64,000 nt of DNA from contig NZ_JAHYXK010000014.1 in the NCBI RefSeq assembly GCF_019443125.1, positions 47,588 to 111,587 of the forward strand, written 5' to 3'. Both the position numbers and the translations under genes were made by a program. The notes under the pieces are model-generated. The model made no database searches. It was not told the DNA's origin and saw only the letters and a program-made list of their open reading frames with translations. The DNA comes from Pontibacter aydingkolensis (GTDB lineage Bacteria > Bacteroidota > Bacteroidia > Cytophagales > Hymenobacteraceae). This document shows, piece after piece, positions 17,889 to 25,924 of this stretch; the stretch's first letter is position 1; each line of letters opens with the position of its first letter.

Positions 17889-20000
17889 ATGTCTTCATCA
17901 ACCTCCACTACTCTAAATCAAAACAGCGAACTTGTTCATATCTTCAGAGGAGATAGCGAAATGGCTGTTTTGATGCGGGCTTATAGTTGGGACTCTCATC
18001 CGCTTGGCCATCCGCAGTTATGGCCGGAGAGCCTTAAAACGAACATCCGGCTTATACTTAGTTCCGGTTTCCCGATGTTTATCTGGTGGTCACAGGACTT
18101 ATACATGTTTCATAACGACGCCTATCTACCGGCTTTAGGAAAAAAACACCCTAAAGCGTTAGGAGCGTCGGCGCGAGAAATGTGGGCTGAGATATGGGAT
18201 CAGATTGGAAATATAACTGAGAACATACTAAAGCACGGAGAATCATTTAATGCTGAAAACTTACAATTGTTCCTGGATCGGAAGGGTTTTGCCGAAGAAA
18301 CATACTGGACCTTTTCGTACAGTCCTATATTCGACGACACTGGTAACATAGCCGGTATTTTTTGCGCCTGTTACGAAGAAACCAGTTCTGTACTTGGTCA
18401 ACGCAGGCTTAAGACACTCAAGGATATATCGGATGCGCTGGCGCAGGTGCAAACCCTGGATCAATTGGGGACAAGTGCCAGTAGTATCTTAAATGAAAAC
18501 TCCAACGACATTCCTTTTAACATGATCTACCTTTGCAATAGCGTAGGTTCAGAAGTTGCACTTGCAGGACAAGCAGGTTACTTAGCAAGCGATTTGACAC
18601 CGGCAAGGGTTAATCTTAAACAACCACAGGCAGCATGGCCCTTTGCAAAAATATTGCAATCACATGAAAGTATGGTTGTAGACCTACCTAACCTGACTGC
18701 AGATGGTACATCTGTCAGCAGTGTTAGCCGTGCTGCCGTACATCCGATATTTAAACCCGGAGAAAGCCAGATAATCGGTTTTTTTATCTCGGGAATAAGC
18801 GACAAACAGGAGTATAATAGAGCTTATCAGGGGTTTTACAGCCTGCTTACCAGCCAAATTGCCACCTCTATTATAAGTGTGCAGTCCAGGCAGGAGATCT
18901 TGCAACGCCAGGAGTACCTCAAAGAAATTTTCCAGCAGGCTCCTGTGGGCATTACATTGTTAAGAGGCTCCGATTATATTGTTGATATTGCCAACCCGGG
19001 TGTTTGTGAGATATGGCGGGTTAAACAGGAGGATGTTATGGGGAAGCCCATACTTAAAGTGATACCGGAAGCTGTTGAACAGGGTTTTAAAGAACTGCTT
19101 GACCAGGTAATGGCTACCGGCGTGCCTTATGTGGCTAACGAGGTTCCCCTGGTGCTGGAGCGCAACAAAATAAACGAGACATTATACCTCAACTTTGTTT
19201 ATCATCCGTTACGCGATGAGCAGGGTTTTGTAACAGGTATAATTGCAGTAGCTATCGATATAAGCGAACAGGTTAGAGCAAGGCAGGAGATCGAATCCAT
19301 CAACAAAGAGCTTTTAGCTACCAATTCCGATCTGGATAACTTTGTTTACTCTGCCTCACACGATCTTAAAGCCCCGATTCATAACATCGAGGGACTTGTG
19401 AATGCATTACTCGAATACATTCCTGGCACTATGTCATCTTCCGGCGAGGTGCAAGAACTTACTTCTCACATTCGAAACTCTATAAACCGGTTTAAAAAAG
19501 TAGTTTTAGACCTGACTAAGGTTGCTAAAATACAGCGGGAAGCCGGCGAAGATGTAAGCAAAATTAACCTGGAAGAGGTAATTACTGCGGTTTGCTTTGA
19601 CTTTGAACCTGAAATTGCTTTATCAGGAGCAACCATCGAAACGCATCTGGCCCCTGATGCTTCAATCAACTTTTCGGCAAAGAACATTCGGAGCATCGTG
19701 TATAACCTTATAAGCAACGCACTTAAGTATAAAGCCCCGGACAGAAAGCCCCATATTACCATCACTACCGAAAACACAGCTGATTTCATTTTACTTTCAG
19801 TAACAGACAATGGCCTGGGTATAAAAGAGACAGATGTTGATAAAATGTTTTCGATGTTCAAGCGCCTACACGATCATGTAGAAGGATCAGGTATTGGCCT
19901 TTACATTGTAAAGAGAATAGTTGAGAACGCAGGAGGCAAAATAGAGGTAGAAAGCGAGCTTAATAAGGGCACAACCTTCCGGATAAGCCTTAAAAAATAA
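17889..20000 (+). CDS. PAS-GAF-PAS sensor histidine kinase
   Basis: A 703-residue soluble kinase with no transmembrane helix. The N-terminal PAS-like domain (about 30-170, WDSHPLGHPQLWPESLK then FPMFIWWSQDLYMFHNDAY) is a form common in bacterial multi-PAS kinases. A GAF-like segment spans about 175-340 and a second PAS about 345-470. The kinase core has His491 (VYSASHDLKAP), NLISNALKY, DNGLGI and GSGIGLYIVKR. The core resembles that of the CheB-CheR-kinase at 5271, so the two probably share ancestry. No response regulator is adjacent. The ligand is unknown. Confidence 0.92.
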   Translation: MSSSTSTTLNQNSELVHIFRGDSEMAVLMRAYSWDSHPLGHPQLWPESLKTNIRLILSSGFPMFIWWSQDLYMFHNDAYLPALGKKHPKALGASAREMWAEIWDQIGNITENILKHGESFNAENLQLFLDRKGFAEETYWTFSYSPIFDDTGNIAGIFCACYEETSSVLGQRRLKTLKDISDALAQVQTLDQLGTSASSILNENSNDIPFNMIYLCNSVGSEVALAGQAGYLASDLTPARVNLKQPQAAWPFAKILQSHESMVVDLPNLTADGTSVSSVSRAAVHPIFKPGESQIIGFFISGISDKQEYNRAYQGFYSLLTSQIATSIISVQSRQEILQRQEYLKEIFQQAPVGITLLRGSDYIVDIANPGVCEIWRVKQEDVMGKPILKVIPEAVEQGFKELLDQVMATGVPYVANEVPLVLERNKINETLYLNFVYHPLRDEQGFVTGIIAVAIDISEQVRARQEIESINKELLATNSDLDNFVYSASHDLKAPIHNIEGLVNALLEYIPGTMSSSGEVQELTSHIRNSINRFKKVVLDLTKVAKIQREAGEDVSKINLEEVITAVCFDFEPEIALSGATIETHLAPDASINFSAKNIRSIVYNLISNALKYKAPDRKPHITITTENTADFILLSVTDNGLGIKETDVDKMFSMFKRLHDHVEGSGIGLYIVKRIVENAGGKIEVESELNKGTTFRISLKK

Positions 20001-20268
20001 GTATAAAAACTCTAATCCAGCATTGATGTCTTACCCTAAGGGTGGACCTTCCTGTTACTATACTTCTGAGCGCGTATCTTTAACATCAAAACTGGTGAAC
20101 TTACAACTGCAGTGAAACCAATTTAGTACTTTTCCAATGCAACTATTACAAGAAAATTGCTGATTTAAAACCCTTTATTAAATTAAAAACGTAGTAAAAC
20201 AAGATACAGCATCTGCGTTTCAAAAACCTGATATTGTATTGAACAATGTTTAACTAAAGAATAAAACT

Positions 20269-20493
20269 ATGAAAAAGATACTATTTGCAGGTATGGTAGC
20301 ATTTGGCTCCATGGCAATGATTGCCTGCGATAATAATGGCGAAGCAGTTGTAACAGAAGACGAGGGTGTAGTAGTAGACCGTGACTCTGTAGCCACTGAG
20401 TATGAGGTAACAGAAACTGTAGTAGAATACGACACCACCACCAGAACCAAATCTGTTGATGTTGATCGTGATAGTGACAGAGACAATAACTAA
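20269..20493 (+). CDS. Small acidic lipoprotein
   Basis: 74 residues. A signal peptide ends in the lipobox MIAC, predicting lipidation at Cys20. The mature part is about 54 residues, very rich in Val, Asp, Glu and Thr (VVVDRDSVATEYEVTETVVEY) and ending in DRDSDRDNN. It has no fold I recognise and is probably disordered. It has a dedicated terminator with a 24-bp stem, suggesting abundant independent expression. Confidence 0.75.
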   Translation: MKKILFAGMVAFGSMAMIACDNNGEAVVTEDEGVVVDRDSVATEYEVTETVVEYDTTTRTKSVDVDRDSDRDNN

Positions 20494-20509
20494 ATAGTTA
20501 CCTGATAAA

Positions 20510-20566
20510 CAGATTTAAACAGAAGGAGGCGACCAGCTAATAGTCGCCTCCTTCTGTTTAAATCTG
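20510..20566. terminator. Very long stem terminator of the small lipoprotein
   Basis: A 24-bp perfect stem (20510-20533 with 20543-20566; arms begin CAGATTTAAACAGAAGG) around a 9-nt loop. It is unusually long for an intrinsic terminator. Confidence 0.8.
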
Positions 20567-20654
20567 TGTTGGTATAGTTACTACTATAAATTGCTTGCCA
20601 TCCTAACCGAACCTGTTCTTACAAAAATTTATACTTCATCATAAGAAAAGTACA

Positions 20655-21011
20655 TTATTCGACGGATTTTATGATATCTATCCTATCGGCTTCTAACACC
20701 ACAAAAAGCGACTGCAATCCTGTATGTTTGGCCTCTATCCTGGTGCCGTAAAGCGACACAGGCACAAACTCTCTAATCTTTGCTTCCTGTGCTGCCAGTT
20801 CTTTGATCCGGGCCTGCGCCTCGGCTGTATTTTTGTCTTCACCGGCCTTATTAGCAGCAAAACGCCTCAGAGAATCAAAATCCACCTGTTGTTCGTTAGC
20901 CTGGGTAGCTTCTTTAGCCTGGGCGTTTCTGCGCGAAGCGTACGTTTCCAAGATTTTTTCTCTCAACTCCAGAATCCATTTCAGGCAATAGTAAAATTGT
21001 TCCTGTGTCAT
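20655..21011 (-). CDS. Hypothetical protein, second gene of a two-gene unit
   Basis: 118 residues from the ATG at 21009-21011 (MTQEQFYYCLKWILELREKIL), 10 bp after the stop of the upstream gene. A longer start would overlap that gene by 50 bp and add a hydrophobic peptide, which seems less likely. It is predicted mostly helical and charged (residues 20-90), ending in a strand-like segment (SLFVVLEADRIDII). No signal peptide and no recognised family. Confidence 0.55.
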   Translation of the reverse strand: MTQEQFYYCLKWILELREKILETYASRRNAQAKEATQANEQQVDFDSLRRFAANKAGEDKNTAEAQARIKELAAQEAKIREFVPVSLYGTRIEAKHTGLQSLFVVLEADRIDIIKSVE

Positions 21012-21021
21012 AAGTTGTGCG

Positions 21022-21450
21022 TTACGATAGGTTAAACATGACAGGGCTATATAAAGTAACCAGATCCTCAATTGTGATCAGCCTTACTCCCTGAACAAGG
21101 TCAGTTCTTAACCCGTTTACCAGAACACTATCCATAGATACATCAAGCATCAGGTATGCATCTTCCAGGGTATCCTGTCCACTGAACATGACAGAGTAAA
21201 ACCGATGCCCTCCCTCCTGACTGTGCAACTGTATGGCGCCGCCCAGAAGTATACCGCCGGTTAATAACTGTATAACAGTGCCGTTGACGAAGGTAATCTG
21301 GAACACATCATTACGAGATGATCGCCTTGTTATCTGCATCAGTTCCTGGTTCTGCTTAAAAACGTCCAGTTCCGAATGGCTTGGTTCGCGCCCCAGAAAC
21401 TGGTGCATATAGGCTGCGTAGTTGCTGTAATTAACATTACTTGTTTTCAT
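21022..21450 (-). CDS. Hypothetical protein, first gene of a two-gene unit
   Basis: 142 residues. A helical N-terminus (YAAYMHQFLGREPSHSELDVFKQ) is followed by alternating strands (FQITFVNGTVIQLLTGGILLGGAIQLHS, FYSVMFSG, SVLVNGLRTDLVQGVRLITIEDL). It looks like a small beta-rich cytoplasmic domain. No catalytic motif and no family recognised. It is co-oriented and nearly contiguous with the 118-residue gene downstream. Confidence 0.6.
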   Translation of the reverse strand: MKTSNVNYSNYAAYMHQFLGREPSHSELDVFKQNQELMQITRRSSRNDVFQITFVNGTVIQLLTGGILLGGAIQLHSQEGGHRFYSVMFSGQDTLEDAYLMLDVSMDSVLVNGLRTDLVQGVRLITIEDLVTLYSPVMFNLS

Positions 21451-21874
21451 GTATTAAGTTTAAACAGCGGGACGAATAAAAGCGGATGCAGCAAAAAGGC
21501 TGGTCGGTTCTGGCCATCGGGCCGGGTGAGTGTTATTATACTTCCCAACATAGTAGCTCACCTTAATAGTTTAGAAATCAGGATGTTTATTCTTACAAAG
21601 CCCCTGCTCGAATGTTTGCCTTATCTGCTTTTGCCGGAGTGATCCCCTGCAGGCAATCAGTTGCTGAAGTATAACCTGTTGGCGAAAAGCTTCATCAAGG
21701 CTAAGAATCATGCTCGGCAAGCAGCAAATTATTAATAGGCCATTACGTGCCTCTATCGGGTTAGAATGCAGTTAAATAAATTACAACGTATTTATATTCA
21801 GATATTTACAGTTGTTATACTTTAACAGCCGTATACTTAAACAGGATAATAGAATATACCTTTTCCTGAAATTT
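21451..21874. other. Intergenic region, nothing recognised
   Basis: A gene-free stretch between divergently transcribed genes. Short open frames are present but none has protein-like composition. No strong hairpin was found. Confidence 0.45.
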
Positions 21875-22246
21875 ATGACTTACAAGACCATTTTTCTACC
21901 GGTGTTAACAGCAATTTTAATGTTAGCAGCAACGCAAACTTTTGCACAGAACACCCCTACAAAACAAGAACAACAAAAAGCGCAGCAATTAGCCAAAGAT
22001 AATCAAAAAGCTGATGCACAACGCTTAAGCGATGCCAAAGACCTTAGAAAAGACACAAAATCAGATGCCAGAATAGCAGCGGCCAATGCAAAAGAAGCTA
22101 AAAGAATAGACAAAGAAGCAGCCTATGCGGCAAAGCACGCAAAACGTTCTGCCAAAATGGAAGCCAAAGCACAGCGCAACCGGGCCGACGCAGACAAACA
22201 AGCTAAAAAAGCAGCCAAGGCAACCGAAAAGTCCCAAAACAATTAA
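21875..22246 (+). CDS. Small secreted Lys/Ala-rich protein
   Basis: 123 residues from ATG 21875. The upstream ATG at 21812 would add 21 residues before the signal peptide. The signal peptide (TIFLPVLTAILMLAATQTFA) is followed by a purely helical, highly basic mature region with many Lys, Ala, Asp and Gln (EAKRIDKEAAYAAKHAKRSA). It is probably a periplasmic or surface disordered/coiled protein. Function unknown. It shares composition with the Ala-rich secreted protein at 11503 but not its repeats. Confidence 0.65.
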   Translation: MTYKTIFLPVLTAILMLAATQTFAQNTPTKQEQQKAQQLAKDNQKADAQRLSDAKDLRKDTKSDARIAAANAKEAKRIDKEAAYAAKHAKRSAKMEAKAQRNRADADKQAKKAAKATEKSQNN

Positions 22247-22266
22247 TTTATACTTTACCCCTTCTG

Positions 22267-22449
22267 ATGATGGAAAATAGATATCCCGAAGGATCAACGG
22301 TCTTTCTCAAAACTGATCCTAACCATAGTTTAACTGTGAGACGCTATGCTAAACGCATCTACTATTGTACAGATCCTGCTAAACCGCAGGAAAAGGATAA
22401 AGTATATTATGAGCGGGAGTTACAGGGCAATACGAATACAGTTACTTAG
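22267..22449 (+). CDS. Short conserved-looking hypothetical protein
   Basis: 60 residues, MMENRYPEGSTVFLKT, then LTVRRYAKRIYYC and VYYERELQ. The pattern is a small SH3-like beta barrel, as in short phage or bacterial proteins of the DUF2158/YodC kind (tentative). It begins 21 bp after the upstream gene and ends just before a clear terminator, which supports it being real. Confidence 0.6.
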   Translation: MMENRYPEGSTVFLKTDPNHSLTVRRYAKRIYYCTDPAKPQEKDKVYYERELQGNTNTVT

Positions 22450-22472
22450 TACAGGAAAGTATAGAAACGAAT

Positions 22473-22502
22473 AACCCGCTTATTTACCAAATTAAGCGGG
22501 TT
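22473..22502 (+). terminator. Intrinsic terminator
   Basis: AACCCGCTTA and TAAGCGGGTT form a 10-bp stem with a 10-nt loop followed by TTTCG. It closes the 21875-22449 transcription unit. Confidence 0.88.
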
Positions 22503-23036
22503 TTTCGTTTGCAGTGTATGCGGCAATAGCATTATGCTGCTTGTTTATATAGTGGAATGTGATTACCCCACCCCAACCCTCCCCTAAAAACAGGGGAGGG
22601 AGCTCCGTAATTTCAGGAAAATTCCCTGCTGGAGGTGGGAAGGGAGGTGTTTTATAGTTGGAGATTATCAAACTGCCCTCGGCTCTTTCGTATTTGCAAT
22701 CTGAAAGTATAATATTACCAGGATTTGCAATCCGATTTTATACTTTGCCGATTGCTAAACTGTGGCTAATAGTTAAAAGCCGGATTACAAATCCTGATTC
22801 AGACAGTTCTTTTTTGAAACGATTACCCATGCACGATCCGGACAGGTCGCGCCCTGTCTTTACAGGGATATATTGTGTGGATAGGTTATGGGAAATTGGA
22901 AACTAAAAGTACCGCTAATTTGAGCATAGCGGTAATTGGTGGTTGGTTATAGCAGCCAGTTTAAAGCAATGCAGTATGGATTGTTGGTGATATCACCAAC
23001 AATGGCTCTAATAGTTTATCCAAATAGTATAAATGC
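22503..23036. repeat. Intergenic stretch with C-rich repeat and a 24-bp palindrome
   Basis: At about 22565-22650 lies a C/G-block repeat (CCCCAACCCTCCCCTAAAAA, then AGGGGAGGG and GGTGGGAAGGGAGG) of the same kind as those at 31250, 39740, 41330, 41530, 55210, 55330 and 58340. At 22839 there is a partial copy (GGACAGGTCGCG) of the palindrome seen complete at 55154. At 22980-23003 a perfect palindrome of 24 bp is centred on GATATC. The 82-codon open frame at 22658-22906 crosses these repeats and looks non-coding. Confidence 0.6.
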
Positions 23037-23067
23037 AAGGACTGCCTGATTGCAACAGGCAGTCCTT
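23037..23067 (-). terminator. Terminator of the type IX secreted protein gene
   Basis: AAGGACTGCCTG pairs with CAGGCAGTCCTT (12-bp stem, 7-nt loop) just downstream of the leftward gene that ends at 23091. Confidence 0.85.
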
Positions 23068-23090
23068 TATAAAAGACATTATACTTTTAA

Positions 23091-25439
23091 TTACCTTTTT
23101 AACACTGCCTTTAAGCTTTGTACAGTTGTGGAGGTGCTAAGGCGCGTGACATAAACACCCTCAGCCATTCCATCACTTCTAAGCTCAAACTCATATAATT
23201 TGTTTGCTTCAGCAGTTCCAGAAGCGATCTTCTTAACCAGGGCTCCTTTCATATCGAATACCTCCAGTACATAATCTTCTGTCTTATTCAAGGTGAAGGC
23301 TATGGTTGTCCTGTTGGAGAAGGCTGTAGGATAGGTATAGAAAGTTCCATTCTGAGATTCGTCAATGGCTACAGTACTTTTACCTGAAGATGCTTTCATT
23401 GGAATGTGTATCACAATGGAACCTCCGCCAAGTATAGTAGTTGGGGCAACATTAAGATCGTAATTCTCATCTGCATCAATTAAGTTATCATATACAATTT
23501 TACCAGAAGTTTTCTCTAAAATTTTAATCCTGAACTTGTCAATATTGCCACCTCCATTGATTTGTCCATCTATCACCGAAACCATAAACTTATAAGTTAA
23601 TTCTGAGCCCTCTATAGTACCCTCTCCTTTATAAGTTGCCCTACAGGTAGACACCACCAACGTTGCTGCAGTATGGGATAAGGATTTAAACTTGAGATTA
23701 CCATCCTGGAAGTGGAATTCTGTATTACCTTCTACAGTTGTTGAACCCTTTTTATACTTAGACACAAACCCGAAATTGGCTTTGCCTTCAGGAGAAATAT
23801 AATCGCTTATGTATTCTCCGCTTGCCTCAAGAGGCTTATAAGCACCTTCCGGCGAAGTAATCCAGCCACCACCGGTTACAAATCCGGCAGTTGGATCGTA
23901 CACTGCTACATATATCTCCTCTTGTTTATCATCACAGCCTGCAATACTGGAGTTAACTTTCACCTTATATACCCTAGCTATATCTGTGAGCCAGTTTGCC
24001 GCTACTGATGTACCTGTGCCTGAAGATACCAGCACCTCACTACCACCGGAATTATAAGTGACGCTCCAACTATAGCTAACACCAGATTCAGGATTTACAA
24101 CCTGGTAAGTTGTGCTCGCTGTACCCAAGGCTACTGTTGTAATTGGTGAGCCACTTGGGTTAGATATTGTGATTGGGCTACCGATTACGAGAGCGCCAAG
24201 GGAATTTACTGTAACAGAAACCGAAGCTTTTGCTGTACACCCAGACAAATTTTCAGCTTGTATCCAATATGTTCCTGTTGAGCTAACCGATGAGCTTTGT
24301 AGTTCCTGACTGGCAACTTCATCCGGGTCACCGTCCCAGTATGTTAGATCCAAACCTGCAATAGAGCTAGTGATAGTTGTTGCCAAATTAACTGTGGTAG
24401 GAGAGCAAACAGGGTTGGGATTAGATACTGTGAGCGTTGGAATATTGTTAACAATAATATCACTACCGTTATCCGAGCCTGTTACAGCAGGATCAGAACT
24501 GACGACTCTTATTCTGTAGCCTGTGCCTGTCGGAGTATTAGCAGGAACAGTAGCATTGATTGTGCCTGAAGTAGTTCCTGCTACTGTTCCTATACTTGTT
24601 GGAGAAGCAAAGCTACCTGATGCATTACTAAGTTGAGCTGTAAAAACATTTCCAGTATTGTAGGAACCGCTTATACTATAAGGGATACTTATATTTACTC
24701 CAGCACACAAAGATGAGCTTTCTAAAGCAGAAGTAGCAATATTATTAGTGACTCCAGGACTAGCTACTATCACTGGATATAAGCTATTAGCTGTTGCAAT
24801 TGTTATTACCCTTGATGATGAATATGATAAATATGGACCATGAGCTGTGTAACCCCAATGAGAAAGCCCCAAATCTGTTAATCCTACCATAGTAGGGTGT
24901 GTAGTTTCAACTATGTCAATATTATCCATTCCTCCTTCTTTTATTACAAAGTCACCAAAAAATGATAAGAACTGAACCTGCACACCTTGAGAAAAATGAA
25001 AAATACAGCTTAAGCAAACATAAAAACCAGTACCACTTCCACTTGTCACAAAGTTGATAGCATTTGTTAGTAATGCTTGATACTGGCCCTGTCGATGGAA
25101 TAGAGGGTCAGCATTAATCATGTACAAGTTTCCTGTAACAGCTGGTGCCCAAACAGATTTGTTTGAATTAATCAGAGTTAAGTTAGGGTCGCTATTTCCT
25201 CCAGTTGAGCTACAAGCATTATCAGGAATAATTATAGCATCAAAAGATTGAAAATCAGCTGTAGTCATAGACAGCCACTGAGATCCGGTTACCACTGTTA
25301 CAACATGCCCAGCTGCTTCAGCAAGAGTCTTCTCATTTGGGGCAGAAGCTAACATTGGCCCATAAATTAATATATTTGCTGCCCATATCTTAGGCGCAAC
25401 AACTATAAGTACAGCAATTAATAGTAATCTATATTTCAT
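23091..25439 (-). CDS. Large secreted protein with type IX sorting domain
   Basis: 782 residues from the ATG at 25437-25439 (MKYRLLLIAVLIVVA signal peptide). The ATG 16 codons upstream would place the signal too far inside. The N-terminal part (about 20-250: ANILIYGPMLASA, FQSFDAIIIPDN) looks like a flavodoxin-like or ThuA-like alpha/beta domain. Bacterial Ig-like and PKD-like beta modules follow. Next is a segment starting FVTGGGWITSPEGAY, which matches the pattern of post-COAP-1 type domains (tentative). The last about 80 residues (FYTYPTAFSNRTTIAFTLN to SLKAVLKR) form a Por-type sorting domain, so it should be exported through type IX secretion. Function unknown; possibly adhesion or polymer binding. 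Confidence 0.82.
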   Translation of the reverse strand: MKYRLLLIAVLIVVAPKIWAANILIYGPMLASAPNEKTLAEAAGHVVTVVTGSQWLSMTTADFQSFDAIIIPDNACSSTGGNSDPNLTLINSNKSVWAPAVTGNLYMINADPLFHRQGQYQALLTNAINFVTSGSGTGFYVCLSCIFHFSQGVQVQFLSFFGDFVIKEGGMDNIDIVETTHPTMVGLTDLGLSHWGYTAHGPYLSYSSSRVITIATANSLYPVIVASPGVTNNIATSALESSSLCAGVNISIPYSISGSYNTGNVFTAQLSNASGSFASPTSIGTVAGTTSGTINATVPANTPTGTGYRIRVVSSDPAVTGSDNGSDIIVNNIPTLTVSNPNPVCSPTTVNLATTITSSIAGLDLTYWDGDPDEVASQELQSSSVSSTGTYWIQAENLSGCTAKASVSVTVNSLGALVIGSPITISNPSGSPITTVALGTASTTYQVVNPESGVSYSWSVTYNSGGSEVLVSSGTGTSVAANWLTDIARVYKVKVNSSIAGCDDKQEEIYVAVYDPTAGFVTGGGWITSPEGAYKPLEASGEYISDYISPEGKANFGFVSKYKKGSTTVEGNTEFHFQDGNLKFKSLSHTAATLVVSTCRATYKGEGTIEGSELTYKFMVSVIDGQINGGGNIDKFRIKILEKTSGKIVYDNLIDADENYDLNVAPTTILGGGSIVIHIPMKASSGKSTVAIDESQNGTFYTYPTAFSNRTTIAFTLNKTEDYVLEVFDMKGALVKKIASGTAEANKLYEFELRSDGMAEGVYVTRLSTSTTVQSLKAVLKR

Positions 25440-25924
25440 TTTAATATATTTTAATTTTTGAAATTTATACTGTTTATAATAAGCCACATTTACATAAGTA
25501 AGGATATTTGAAAATAAAATGCTACGATAACCGGGCTTCCCTATATTTCAATTAATTCAAAAAAATTAATTGTTTAGCTGTACAATAAATAATACCAAAC
25601 CAATCCCCCTCAAGACCTTATAAGCCTTGCTACTTGAATCCAATAAAATATTTGGGTGATACAGAAAGGAGGGTATAAATTAGCTGCAGTCAGCATGCTG
25701 AAGCATACTAGAGTTTACGATTTTACATAACTTAAGTAATAATATTTTTTACTATATAAAGCATTTTACTAGTAAAAACATTTTATAAATTCGTAAAGGA
25801 CAAATCTTAATTAGCTAAAGCATATAACATAAATTTACCGTATAAATAGCCTTTCCCCTATACTTTCTCCCCAAATTTTGCTAAACTGCAACAGCAAAAC
25901 CATACATTACCCCGGAAACAAACC
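25440..25924. other. AT-rich intergenic region upstream of the restriction enzyme
   Basis: A divergent region of about 485 bp, strongly AT-rich (for example TAATATTTTTTACTATATAA around 25740). It must hold promoters for both neighbours. I found no control-protein gene or operator for the restriction enzyme. Confidence 0.5.

Noticed and set aside
22658..22906. 82-codon frame on the plus strand
   Set aside because: It crosses dispersed repeats and TATACTT words; no signal or domain.
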